Source: Lachnospiraceae bacterium (GTDB lineage Bacteria > Bacillota > Clostridia > Lachnospirales > Lachnospiraceae). Taken from it: 64,000 nt of DNA. Every line of letters begins with the position of its first letter. Within the stretch, counting starts at the first letter, position 1. Below, in pieces: positions 53,726-62,487 of this stretch. The notes below the pieces were generated by a model. It was not told the DNA's origin, did not search any database, and saw only the letters and a list, made by a program, of their open reading frames with translations. The stretch spans positions 195,857 to 259,856 of the forward strand of contig JAAUZC010000015.1 in the NCBI GenBank assembly GCA_014804795.1, given 5' to 3'. The position numbers and the translations under genes are program-made.

Positions 53726-54808
53726 TTAGTTACCCAGAGCCTCTTCCATAACATCAAACAATACATAATTCTCAAGAGGTGCTTCTTCCTCTACCTGCCC
53801 ACCTTCAATGAACATTTCCTGCTGTCTCTGATAGTAATTCTGCATTGTATTGTCTGCGATACCATTCTTCACATCTTCTGCACTGAACCATGTAGCATCG
53901 CCGGTCTCAACCAGACAGGATTCCTTGTCTTTTGCACACTGCGTAGCATACAGACCTACTGCATAATCCCAGTTATCCGGATTTGAAGAATACTCCATTG
54001 CTTTGTAAAGAGCACGGCTGAAACGAACCAGGATGTCGCGGTTTTCCTCTGCATAACTGGGCAGACAGATCCAGCTTGACAGATTTACGGAATCTGTAGC
54101 AAATTCAATTTCCTCAGCTCCTTCGCAGTTTTCCAGAATCTGAACACTGTAAGGATTCCATGCTGTACATGCATCTACATTACCGGAAATCATTGCTGCA
54201 ACCATGTTGGTAGCGTCCATCTCATAACCTTCAATATCATCCATTGTAAGCCCGGCTACTGCTAACGCACCGTTTAAAGCTGTCTCAGAAGAAGATCCGC
54301 CGTTGTAAGCCACTTTCTTGCCTGCCAGATTGGGCAGATCATCTGCAGATGAAATTTCCGCAGACGGCAGAACAATGATCTTGTCTGTGCTGTGTACGGA
54401 GCTGGGTGCAAAAATAGTTGCCTGACCCTGGATGCAAAGTCTGTGTGCACCATGTCCGATATAAGCAAGGTCAATGCTGCCACCTTCCATAGCTGCGATC
54501 TCAGACGGGCCGTCCGCGAACTCCCACAATGTGATCTCAAGGTTTTCTTCTGCAAAATAACCCTGATCCATTGCTGTCAGTACAGACCAAAGGGAAGCAT
54601 AGTTGGGCATATATGCAACATTTAACTGCACGGTCTCAACCTCTTCTTCCACTGCCGGCTCTTCCTCAACTACCGCCGGTTCTTCTGCTGCCGGCTCCTC
54701 TACTGCCGGTTCTTCTGCTGCCGGCTGTTCCTGTGTTTCGTTATTGCCGCATGCTGTCAGAGAAAGTACCATAACAGCTGTCAGCAATAATGCATAAAAC
54801 TTTTTCAT
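53726..54808 (-). CDS. ABC importer substrate-binding lipoprotein, SsuA/TauA/NMT1 type
   Basis: Extracellular binding protein of 360 residues. The signal peptide ends in LTAC with the lipidated Cys at residue 20. It is followed by an acidic linker with a repeated AEEPAVEEP pattern (about residues 28-58), probably a flexible tether. The binding domain starts with LNVAYMPNYASLWSVL and includes DGPSEIAAMEGGSIDLAYIGHGAH, typical of binders of nitrate, taurine, alkane sulfonates or thiamine precursors. The ligand cannot be read from sequence. AAGGAGG lies 9 bases before the ATG. It follows the ATPase gene by 75 bases. Confidence 0.92.
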   Translation of the reverse strand: MKKFYALLLTAVMVLSLTACGNNETQEQPAAEEPAVEEPAAEEPAVVEEEPAVEEEVETVQLNVAYMPNYASLWSVLTAMDQGYFAEENLEITLWEFADGPSEIAAMEGGSIDLAYIGHGAHRLCIQGQATIFAPSSVHSTDKIIVLPSAEISSADDLPNLAGKKVAYNGGSSSETALNGALAVAGLTMDDIEGYEMDATNMVAAMISGNVDACTAWNPYSVQILENCEGAEEIEFATDSVNLSSWICLPSYAEENRDILVRFSRALYKAMEYSSNPDNWDYAVGLYATQCAKDKESCLVETGDATWFSAEDVKNGIADNTMQNYYQRQQEMFIEGGQVEEEAPLENYVLFDVMEEALGN

Positions 54809-54883
54809 GCTTTCTTTCCTCCTTAAGGATTTAATTTTATTCTAACTGCAATGCAGTTAAGAAACGTTGTCAGTTCCGTCCGG

Positions 54884-55675
54884 TTATTTACGGACTTCCA
54901 GGAATTCCTGATATACTTCGTTCCAGATCTCGGCTTTCAGCTTCAAGAACTGTTCATCTGATTTGGTTTCCTGTGTTCTCGGATAAGGGATATCAATATC
55001 CACGATCCGTTTAATACGCCCCGGACGAGCGCTCATAATGATAACGCGCTGTGCCAGAATAATTGCCTCATCCACATCATGCGTGATAAAGAAACATGTC
55101 TTTTTCTCTTTTTCCCATGTGTTCAAAAGCTCTGTCTGAAGCTGTACACGTGTCTGTGCATCCAAAGCACCGAAAGGCTCATCCAAAAGCAGAACCTCCG
55201 GATCTGCCGCATATGCACGGGCAATCGCCACACGCTGTTTCATACCGCCGGATAATTCTTTCGGATAGGCATTCTCAAATCCTTTCAGGCCTACCGACTC
55301 AATATATTTCATTGCAATCTCTTTCGCTTCCTCTTTCGGCGTCTTTTTCATCTCCAGACCAAACATTACGTTATTGAGCACGGTACGCCACGGGAAGAGC
55401 GCATACTGCTGGAATACCACGCCACGCTCCACGCCCGTCCCCTCTATCTGCTTTCCATCCAGATAAACTGCGCCGCTAGTGGGTTCCAGAAGACCGGCAA
55501 TGATATTTAACAGAGTGGATTTGCCGCAGCCCGACGGGCCTACCACACAGATAAACTCATTTTCCTTAATATCAAGGTTGACGCCGTTTAAAGCAACCAT
55601 CTTGCCGTTACGTCCCTGATATTCTTTATAAACATTGTCGATTTTCAGTTTTACTAATTTATCTTCTCCTGCCAT
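54884..55675 (-). CDS. ABC importer ATP-binding protein, SsuB/TauB type
   Basis: ATPase of 263 residues that powers the importer. Walker A GPSGCGKST is at about 44-52, the Q-loop is in VVFQQYALFPWRTVLNNV, the signature is LSGGMKQR, Walker B is LLLDEPFGALD, and the His switch is in FFITHDVDEA. The ALFPW form of the Q-loop is usual in nitrate, sulfonate and taurine importers. It overlaps the permease gene end by 22 bases, so translation is coupled. Confidence 0.95.
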   Translation of the reverse strand: MAGEDKLVKLKIDNVYKEYQGRNGKMVALNGVNLDIKENEFICVVGPSGCGKSTLLNIIAGLLEPTSGAVYLDGKQIEGTGVERGVVFQQYALFPWRTVLNNVMFGLEMKKTPKEEAKEIAMKYIESVGLKGFENAYPKELSGGMKQRVAIARAYAADPEVLLLDEPFGALDAQTRVQLQTELLNTWEKEKKTCFFITHDVDEAIILAQRVIIMSARPGRIKRIVDIDIPYPRTQETKSDEQFLKLKAEIWNEVYQEFLEVRK

Positions 55676-56430
55676 CCTGTTAGTTTCCTTTCAATAATAT
55701 CAACAGCTTTCACCAGTATCAGTCCAATAATACCCAGCAAAATTATGTACATCAGCATCGGTGCCGAGTCAAAAGAGTTTGCCAGAGAACGAATCCTCAT
55801 ACCGATACCGTTCTGGGCGCCTGTAGATTCCGCAGCAAGCAGTGTTGTAAGCGCTGCACTAAGTCCGAGCCTGACTGCCGTAATGATAAACGGTACCGTA
55901 GCCGGGCAGATGATCTTCAGGAAAATATCAAAGTCATTCGCTCCCAGGACTCTTGCCGCCTTGATCAATGTGACATCAATGTTTTTAATTCCCTGATAGA
56001 TCGTGATGCTCATTGTCATAAAGGAGCAGATCCAGATCAAAATAATAGCCGGTTTCTGCCCTACACCAAAGATGATAACAAGAAGCGGTGCATAACCCAG
56101 AGCAGGAATATTACGGATAAAATTGATCCATGGTTCAATAATCTTCTGAACCGGCTGATACCATGCCATCAGGAATGCGACCGGCAATGCCGTGATAAAC
56201 CCGAGGCCGAAACCCGCCCCTACGCAGAACAAACTGCTGCCGATATCTTTCCCGAATGCCCCTCTGTCGATCATTGTCTTAACGGACGGTACCACTTTTT
56301 CTATAAAAGGAAAACTTCTTCCGGTACTTTTTCCCAGAGAAAGCAGGTACCACAGCAACAGAGCGACACACAGGGAAATTAACAGCCACACTCTGTCATT
56401 GATTACAATTTTTTTCTTTTTCTCGTTCAT
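55654..56430 (-). CDS. ABC importer permease, SsuC/TauC type
   Basis: Membrane channel subunit of 258 residues with about six helices. The first helix is WLLISLCVALLLWYLLSL, and a typical EAA loop segment is AARVLGANDFDIFLKIICPATVPFIITAVRLGLSAAL. It fits the BPD_transp_1 permeases that work as homodimers with one ATPase type. AAGGAAGG lies close to the ATG. It is 52 bases after the LarA-like gene, linking transport with that enzyme. Confidence 0.94.
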   Translation of the reverse strand: MNEKKKKIVINDRVWLLISLCVALLLWYLLSLGKSTGRSFPFIEKVVPSVKTMIDRGAFGKDIGSSLFCVGAGFGLGFITALPVAFLMAWYQPVQKIIEPWINFIRNIPALGYAPLLVIIFGVGQKPAIILIWICSFMTMSITIYQGIKNIDVTLIKAARVLGANDFDIFLKIICPATVPFIITAVRLGLSAALTTLLAAESTGAQNGIGMRIRSLANSFDSAPMLMYIILLGIIGLILVKAVDIIERKLTGWQEKIN

Positions 56431-56482
56431 TCTACACCTTCCTTTTTTTCTTTCTGACTGCTTTACACTCTCCTGTCAGCCT

Positions 56483-57976
56483 TTACCCGCAGCAGGGATG
56501 CCCGTGTCCGTCCCGCGTATGACTGTTTTTCGCCGGATCCTTCATACACAGATGAACTGCCGCCGTCGTAAAGGTTTTCGGCAAAGCCAGGATATTCGGG
56601 TTTGGTCCTACATATTTCTTCATGGCATCTGCCAACGCTTCCTCCACTGTGGCACGCGTCTTAAGACCCATACCTCTTGCAATTCCCGGCTCCCTTGCCC
56701 CTACGATATAAATCGCGCTTGTATGTTCCTCCGCCAGATGTCCGCAACTCATCATGGAAAAACCATGGAATGGATGGAATGCGTTTGCAAACCGGTATTT
56801 GCGGATATATTCTTCTTTCGTTGCAAAATATTCGCCATAACGGTTCATATCCGGAAGAATATTCATATAGTCATGCTGGAACATCTCGTACAACTCCCGC
56901 AAATAAGGCCACCGCTCTTCATGGAACCATCCGTCACAGATACTGGGAACAATGAATACACAATGATCGCTCAGCACTCTTTTATGCCGGATAACCTGAG
57001 CTGAAAGTGCCTGCATCATCTGGATCGGGTTTGTTCCCATTCCGTTCCCGTAATGGAAATTGGTCGGCATACCGAATACGACAACGTCATATTTCTTCTC
57101 CGCCCAGTGCACATATGTACGCTTATCAGCCGTCTTCCAGCTGATCGGCTGCATATCTCCGGCATAACCGGAGTTGATCTCTATCTGGCGGGATTTCGTA
57201 TCCAATACCGCATCACAACAGAAGAACTTTTTGCCCATCTTTTCTTCCATCAGCATGCCGTGACGGTCAAACTTCTCACGCATCACACTATTTGTGGAAA
57301 CCGGCACAAAGTCCGGCTTATGCATAACATCCGGCACATGATGAGACGCAATGCTTCTCCAGTGGCTGATACCGGTAGCACAATGCTTATATCCGCCGGA
57401 ATAACCGCCGTAGGGATTGCCCTGCGTATGTCCGATCAGTATGGCCACATCCGCATCATATACATATTTGTTCATGATCACATGATCTCCGGCCTCTGTA
57501 TATCCCAGATCGACCAGATGCTCATAATCTTCGCTGTCATGGCTTGTGATCTGTCCCGACGAATAGAATTCTCCGAACAGTTCTTCCCCCAGAATAGTGC
57601 GCATCTCCTGCACCGTTGCACGGGGATGCAGGCCATTAGAAAACAAAAGCAGAATGTCCTTTTTATGTACCCCCACACTGTAAAGCTCATCCAGACACGC
57701 GCGGATAGCAACTTTCCGATGTGAAGTAGGCTGATTTCCTCCCTTTACAATGTCCGGTATTACGATCACGACACTTTTTCCCGGTCCGGCAAGCTCCGTA
57801 AGCGTCGGCATTCCGATCGGATTGCGAATGCTGTGCATCGTCGCCTCATACAGACTATCCCAGTCCTGCGGCAGACATTCCGGATCCGGAACAGTTTCCC
57901 CCGGAACAAAGACATCTGTAGTATCCGGCAGTTCAGCACTCATCATGCCATTTCCATACTCAAATTCCAGTCTCAT
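56483..57976 (-). CDS. LarA-like (DUF2088) nickel-pincer racemase/epimerase homologue, divergent
   Basis: Protein of 497 residues related to lactate racemase LarA, whose cofactor is a nickel-pincer nucleotide bound to a Lys. The pincer Lys region is present: GYSGGYK with K197, and H213 lies 16 residues on, as K184 and H200 do in LarA. H117 (SNGLHP) matches LarA H108. The second catalytic His of LarA (H174, ten residues before the Lys) is Asn187 here. The tail is metal-binding-like, with H486, H491, H493, C495 and C496. The protein is about 70 residues longer than LarA. AGGAGG lies 4 bases before the ATG. It is encoded between a TIM paralogue and an importer, so it probably acts on the imported hydroxy acid; the substrate is unknown. 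Confidence 0.85.
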   Translation of the reverse strand: MRLEFEYGNGMMSAELPDTTDVFVPGETVPDPECLPQDWDSLYEATMHSIRNPIGMPTLTELAGPGKSVVIVIPDIVKGGNQPTSHRKVAIRACLDELYSVGVHKKDILLLFSNGLHPRATVQEMRTILGEELFGEFYSSGQITSHDSEDYEHLVDLGYTEAGDHVIMNKYVYDADVAILIGHTQGNPYGGYSGGYKHCATGISHWRSIASHHVPDVMHKPDFVPVSTNSVMREKFDRHGMLMEEKMGKKFFCCDAVLDTKSRQIEINSGYAGDMQPISWKTADKRTYVHWAEKKYDVVVFGMPTNFHYGNGMGTNPIQMMQALSAQVIRHKRVLSDHCVFIVPSICDGWFHEERWPYLRELYEMFQHDYMNILPDMNRYGEYFATKEEYIRKYRFANAFHPFHGFSMMSCGHLAEEHTSAIYIVGAREPGIARGMGLKTRATVEEALADAMKKYVGPNPNILALPKTFTTAAVHLCMKDPAKNSHTRDGHGHPCCG

Positions 57977-58076
57977 AGTACCTCCTGATCTCAGCTGCGT
58001 CTCTATGCTTCGGTTCCCCTTAAAAGAACTTCCGCTTCAAAACGGTTTCTGTTTCCATGTAACATTTCCGTCCGAA

Positions 58077-58913
58077 CTATTCTCCCAGATATAAACGGAT
58101 GATCTCCAGATATTCCTCCGGATAAAAACCGATTTCTCCCTGGAAACGTGTCAGGGCGATCAAACCGCCGTCGATCTCTTCGATGGATGCTAACATGGCC
58201 GCGTTATCTGCTTTCAATCCGCCTCCGTATACCACATCCATACCGCCTGTCTTTTCCTTGACAAAGCGTGCAATCTTCGTAATATAATCCTTATCCGCCG
58301 GCGTCTTGCCCGGACCGATACTCCAAACCGGTTCATAGGCGATGACTATTTTGTCCCTGTCCACATCCGAAAGCCCTGTCTCCAACTGCTTTCCCAGTAC
58401 CGTTTCCCACTCGGGCTGTTCCTCCTGTGTCTCACCGATACAATATACAACTTTCAGTCCGGCGCCGGTGGCGCACTTTACTTCCTTATTCAAAAGCCGG
58501 TTTACTGCTTCCGCATCTGCCACACCCGCTTCCGCCAATATGCCTTTTTTGTCGTTACGCTCTTCACAATGACCGATCAGAACCGCATCGCATCCCAACG
58601 TTTTCACAATAGATGCCGGCCTGTTTGTAGTAAATGCGCCGAAATTTCCGCCTACAGCAGTATTTTCACGATACACTCCCTGGCTGCCGATCTGCACAGG
58701 GCTGTTCTCTGTCCGCGCCGATACGGCATTAAGCAAATGTGCTTCTGGGAAAAACTGTACAAATTCCACCTGCGAAGCATCATATTTCCGCAGACCTTCC
58801 TGCGTCTGTGATACGATACAGTCCGCCCATTTTGTCACATCCGCCAGGCGGTTCACCCCGCCAAGATCCGTTGGCACATCAAACCGTTTCAAATTTAAAT
58901 AAATATGCTTCAT
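58077..58913 (-). CDS. Triose-phosphate isomerase paralogue
   Basis: TIM-barrel isomerase of 278 residues. The catalytic residues of triose-phosphate isomerase are all in place: Lys in YLNLKRF (K9), His in LIGHCEERN, and Glu in IAYEPVWSIGPGKTP, with phosphate-binding VYGGGLKADN after it. It is about 25 residues longer and more divergent than a glycolytic TpiA (for example Cys for Ser in the GHSER motif), so a dedicated role for a triose or tetrose phosphate is likely. Such paralogues act in erythritol and erythrulose pathways. The ATG at 58913 has AGAGG about 5 bases upstream. It lies 23 bases after the transaldolase gene. Confidence 0.88.
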   Translation of the reverse strand: MKHIYLNLKRFDVPTDLGGVNRLADVTKWADCIVSQTQEGLRKYDASQVEFVQFFPEAHLLNAVSARTENSPVQIGSQGVYRENTAVGGNFGAFTTNRPASIVKTLGCDAVLIGHCEERNDKKGILAEAGVADAEAVNRLLNKEVKCATGAGLKVVYCIGETQEEQPEWETVLGKQLETGLSDVDRDKIVIAYEPVWSIGPGKTPADKDYITKIARFVKEKTGGMDVVYGGGLKADNAAMLASIEEIDGGLIALTRFQGEIGFYPEEYLEIIRLYLGE

Positions 58914-58936
58914 GTATTCCTCTCTCTTCAAAATAA

Positions 58937-59623
58937 TTATTCCGTTGCCGTGTTATCCCATGCATTTACAAAAGTTCCGATGCCCTGTGTCGTATACGCA
59001 TGTTTCATGCTGTCCTTGTATACATCCAACCCGGCTGTCACAATATCCGCTCCCGCCACCGCGCAGTCCACGATCTGCTTTGGTGTACGAACTGCCGCAC
59101 AGATGATCTCTGTCTTGCCATAGAAGCCATAATTTTTATAAATGGTAACGATATTTTTGATATACTCTCTGCAGTCCTCTCCGTTCGCCTCTTTCCAGCC
59201 GATGAACGGGGATATGAACTTGGAGCCGTTCTTTGCAGGAAGGATTGCCTGTGCCGGTGAGAAGATCAGAGTCACGTTGGTGCGGATGCCCATTTTCTCC
59301 AGTTTTCTGCCTGCTGCAACCCCTGCCTCCGTAGCCGGAATCTTGATCACAAAATTTGAGCTGATAGCGGAAATCTTCTTTGCCTGCTCAACCATTTCTG
59401 CAACATCATCAAGGTGCGGATTGATCTCTACGGAAACGGGGAAAGTCTCATACCCCTCAAGTCCCTGCTCTTTGATCCACTCGGCAATATCCGTGATCGC
59501 TGTCATAAAAGGCTTGCCGCTCAGCATGATATGACGGGGATTTGTCGTAACACCGTCAATCCCAAACGTTTCATACGCATACTTGATCTCATCCATCTTT
59601 GCACTGTCCAAAAAATACTTCAT
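58937..59623 (-). CDS. Transaldolase of fructose-6-phosphate aldolase (FSA/TalC) type
   Basis: Class I aldolase of 228 residues that forms a Schiff base with a ketose. The Lys is K94 in FVIKIPATEAG, D6 is in FLDSAKM, and N28 is in VTTNP. FYGKTEIICAAVRTPKQIVDCAVAGADIVT follows, as in the short transaldolase/FSA group. It may cleave a sugar or sugar phosphate to dihydroxyacetone or glyceraldehyde-3-phosphate, which the adjacent TIM paralogue could handle. AAAGGAG lies 8 bases before the ATG. It is the first gene after the ROK regulator. Confidence 0.9.
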   Translation of the reverse strand: MKYFLDSAKMDEIKYAYETFGIDGVTTNPRHIMLSGKPFMTAITDIAEWIKEQGLEGYETFPVSVEINPHLDDVAEMVEQAKKISAISSNFVIKIPATEAGVAAGRKLEKMGIRTNVTLIFSPAQAILPAKNGSKFISPFIGWKEANGEDCREYIKNIVTIYKNYGFYGKTEIICAAVRTPKQIVDCAVAGADIVTAGLDVYKDSMKHAYTTQGIGTFVNAWDNTATE

Positions 59624-59774
59624 TCCCGCTCACTCCTTTGTTATTTTTTTATTTTTTTGTTATTTAAAACTTTTAATTAATTATAGAATATCACAAAATA
59701 CATTTTACTAATAGATGCATATTGCACAAAATTGACAATAAAATTTTAGCAAAAACCCCCTCTGATTGATAAAT
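59624..59774. promoter_or_regulatory. AT-rich regulatory gap ahead of the transaldolase operon
   Basis: A very AT-rich stretch of 151 bases between the ROK regulator and the transaldolase gene. A perfect TATAAT is present on the minus strand near 59680 but without a good -35 at 17 bases. ROK regulators bind AT-rich operators, so this is the most likely control region for the catabolic operon. I cannot define the operator by eye. Confidence 0.45.
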
Positions 59775-61001
59775 TCATACAACAATTTCCAGGCTTTCAT
59801 CGATTGCAATGGCCGCGGCTCCCAGGGCTCCCACCAGTCTATCCGGCTCCACAAATGAAAAGTTCGTCTTAAAATATGCCGCTTCATACAGGCTCGTCTG
59901 AATATATTCCAATAACAGTTTCCTGTTGTTCTCATTTTTGAACAGTAAACTGTCGATCAGCATAATATCGGGATTTGTAAAGTTGATGATATTCGTCACT
60001 GCAATGCTCAGCATATAAACCGCATTCTCCATGATCCGGCACACATCCGGATCTCCGATCTCCTGTGCTCTGATGATTTCTGCTATTTCCGGTGACTCCG
60101 CATCCGCACACAGTTCGCGTAATACCGCGGCATGTCCCTGCCGCATCTTTTCCCTGCAGTCATTGATAATGGCGTACTCACTTGCATAGGTTTCCAGACA
60201 CCCGCGTTTCCCGCAGTTACAGCGGCGTCCGTGGGGCTCTATCACCATATGCCCCACCTCGCCCGCCTCCACCACAGATCCCCGGTAGCTGAACGTATTT
60301 AAAAAGAGCGGACAGGCTATTCCCACAGATACCAAAAGATAGGCAAATGATTTTACATTCTCTATCTCTTTCCAGTGAAAAAGCTGCGCGCTCATACCAC
60401 GTGCTATCACATTGTTCTCCAGCGTAATCTTTCCCCGATATCCCGCCAGCCTCGAAAAATCATGACAAACCTTTTTGTTGATCCACTGAAAACGGGTATT
60501 GATCTTCAATATTCCATTTTCACGATCTACCAGCCCCGGCATACTGATGCCGATACCGCTCAGATCATCCGGTTTTTTTCCGCTTTTTGCAAGACATCCT
60601 ACAAACAGATCCGCAATCTGTCTAACAAAGTTTTCGTATGTTCCATTTTCAAGCACACTGTCTGCGGATGCCAATATTTCTCCGCAAAAATTCGTGACGC
60701 AGACGCTCAGATCATTACCTCTCATCTCCACGCCGCCAAAATAAAACGCCTCCGGATTGATCTCAAGCGGATGCGCGTGTCTGCCGCTGGAATTAAAAGC
60801 CCTGCCCTGAACAAAAACCTCTTTTACAAGTCCGTTTTCCAGCATTTTATTGATGTTGGTCGTGACTGCCGGGAGTGTAAGATCGACCCGCTGTGCTATC
60901 TCAGACCGATTGACAGGGCCGTAATAATATATTGTACGCAAGATTGCCGACTGATTTGACGCTTTTACACGCGTCATATTTTTTCCCTGCGGAAACTGCA
61001 T
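59775..61001 (-). CDS. ROK-family transcriptional repressor (NagC/XylR type)
   Basis: Regulator of 408 residues. The N-terminal winged helix-turn-helix is at about 18-65 (ILRTIYYYGPVNRSEIAQRVDLTLPAVTTNINKML). The ROK sugar-binding part follows, with the zinc motif CNCGKRGCLE and GEVGHMVIEPHG. The ATP-binding DxGGT motif of ROK kinases is replaced by FGGVEMRG, so it is a regulator and not a kinase. The ATG at 61001 has AGGAG 7 bases upstream. It is upstream of and in line with the transaldolase-TIM-LarA-importer operon, which it probably controls. A hairpin lies just ahead of its ribosome site. Confidence 0.92.
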   Translation of the reverse strand: MQFPQGKNMTRVKASNQSAILRTIYYYGPVNRSEIAQRVDLTLPAVTTNINKMLENGLVKEVFVQGRAFNSSGRHAHPLEINPEAFYFGGVEMRGNDLSVCVTNFCGEILASADSVLENGTYENFVRQIADLFVGCLAKSGKKPDDLSGIGISMPGLVDRENGILKINTRFQWINKKVCHDFSRLAGYRGKITLENNVIARGMSAQLFHWKEIENVKSFAYLLVSVGIACPLFLNTFSYRGSVVEAGEVGHMVIEPHGRRCNCGKRGCLETYASEYAIINDCREKMRQGHAAVLRELCADAESPEIAEIIRAQEIGDPDVCRIMENAVYMLSIAVTNIINFTNPDIMLIDSLLFKNENNRKLLLEYIQTSLYEAAYFKTNFSFVEPDRLVGALGAAAIAIDESLEIVV

Positions 61002-61012
61002 ATTCTTTCTCC

Positions 61013-61052
61013 TGTTAAAATTCCGCAGATACGCCTTGTACGCATCTGCGGA
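61013..61052 (-). terminator. Hairpin between the MacB-type gene and the ROK gene
   Basis: TCCGCAGATRCG arms (61022-61033 and 61041-61052, one mismatch) form a strong stem with a 7-base loop. On the minus strand it is followed by ATTTTAA. It ends only about 10 bases before the ROK ribosome site, leaving no room for a separate promoter. It may be a leaky terminator or an attenuator for the ROK gene. Confidence 0.65.
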
Positions 61053-61057
61053 CACTT

Positions 61058-62407
61058 CTACTCGTTCCTTATCGCTGCAAGCGGACTAAGTTTCATCGCT
61101 CTTCTCGCCGGGAAAAAGCCTGCCACCATACCTACCAGTATCGCAAATCCCATGGACAAAAGCGCCAGCCAAAACGGAATATAGGAAATGCTGTCCATCC
61201 CCATGTCCTCTGCCTGTCTGACCAGATAATTAATGCCTCCCGATAGGCTGAAACTCAAGATTAGTCCGACTACACCTCCCAGAAAACCGATAAATCCTGC
61301 CTCCATCAAAAACAGCGCACCGATATTTTTCATATCACAGCCCAGTACTTTCATAACGCCGATCTCCTTTGTCCGCTCGTAAATGGACATCATCATCGTA
61401 TTGGTGATGCCGATTGCCGCCACAAACAGCGACACTGCGCCGATGCCTCCAAGCACCGCCTGGATCATACCAAGCTGCTGCTGCTGTGACTCGATCCATT
61501 CCGCATCGTTATATGCCGTATATCCCATATCGGAAATCATCTGGGTCACCTCCGCCACATTTCCCATATCATCCACATTGACCTCAAGCGAGGAATAATA
61601 AATTTCCTTATAAGGTTTCCCTTTGGACGTTGTCGGCTGTCCCGGGATCACTCTTCCCTTAAATTCTTTTTTCAGCAAAGGGATCAGTTCGTCAATATCG
61701 CAATAGGTGCTGTAGCTGTAGCTGTAATAAGTCTCCAGACCGCCCGCCGCTACGCCTGCCGCCGAAAACAGATGCTTTTTCGGCTTTTTATACGGTTTTC
61801 CGTTCTCGTCTGTACCGCCGCCCATAGAATTATAATACGAGTCTCTGTCCAATATGTAAATAATGGAATCATTCATCAGGTCGACATCCGGTATCTCATT
61901 CCAGTCATAATATCCTCCGGTGGCCTTATAAAAATTCCGCACCGCCATATTGCCAAAAAACAATTGCAGCTCTCCGGCGTTTTCCTGCGGAAGCGTTCCC
62001 TTTTCCACCTCGATATTCATATTCTGCAGAGCGTCCAGAGTAGTTGCCTGCAGATCGATCCACCCTTCGTACGCGCCGCACTTCGCTATCATATCCATAT
62101 TCAGATAAGGATCCACGCTTACCACATGGGGAATCTGCATAATATCTTCTATCAGAGCATCATCCAAATGTTTTTTGTCTTTATCGCTGATACCTTCCGT
62201 ATCCCACGGTTCCCTTACCGAAACAGCAGTCAGATTGGTATAATTGGATATCTGATCCATTGTCGCCTTATTTAACCCCAATCCCAGAGATACCATGACA
62301 ACGATGGATGCCACACCGATCACCACGCCAAGCACGGTGAGGATCGTCCGCACTTTCCTTTTAAACAAATTCGACACACTCATTCGAAGCAAGTCAATAA
62401 ATCGCAT
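61058..62407 (-). CDS. MacB/FtsX-type ABC transporter permease
   Basis: Membrane subunit of an export-type or mechanotransmission ABC system, 449 residues. An N-terminal helix (VRTILTVLGVVIGVASIVVMVSLG) is followed by a large extracellular MacB-type core domain (about 60-310) and three C-terminal helices in the FtsX domain, including LGMIQAVLGGIGAVSLFVAAIGITNTMMMSIYERTKEIGVMKVLG. It ends PARRAMKLSPLAAIRNE, as is standard. I place the start at the ATG at 62407; a GTG four codons earlier is too close to the GGAAAGGGC box. Its ATPase is not in the window and is probably beyond the right edge with the large surface protein. Confidence 0.92.
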   Translation of the reverse strand: MRFIDLLRMSVSNLFKRKVRTILTVLGVVIGVASIVVMVSLGLGLNKATMDQISNYTNLTAVSVREPWDTEGISDKDKKHLDDALIEDIMQIPHVVSVDPYLNMDMIAKCGAYEGWIDLQATTLDALQNMNIEVEKGTLPQENAGELQLFFGNMAVRNFYKATGGYYDWNEIPDVDLMNDSIIYILDRDSYYNSMGGGTDENGKPYKKPKKHLFSAAGVAAGGLETYYSYSYSTYCDIDELIPLLKKEFKGRVIPGQPTTSKGKPYKEIYYSSLEVNVDDMGNVAEVTQMISDMGYTAYNDAEWIESQQQQLGMIQAVLGGIGAVSLFVAAIGITNTMMMSIYERTKEIGVMKVLGCDMKNIGALFLMEAGFIGFLGGVVGLILSFSLSGGINYLVRQAEDMGMDSISYIPFWLALLSMGFAILVGMVAGFFPARRAMKLSPLAAIRNE

Positions 62408-62487
62408 ACTAATAACCACGCCCTTTCCAAAGCCTGCAAATATTGTGCCTTTACATATTGCGCAGGCACAATATTTATAGGACGATT

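Noticed and set aside
53726..59623. Assignment of the operon to the known sulfoquinovose transaldolase pathway
   Set aside because: A transaldolase, sulfonate-type importer and TSUP exporter are suggestive, but no sulfoquinovosidase, sulfoquinovose isomerase or sulfolactaldehyde enzyme is present, so I leave the substrate open.
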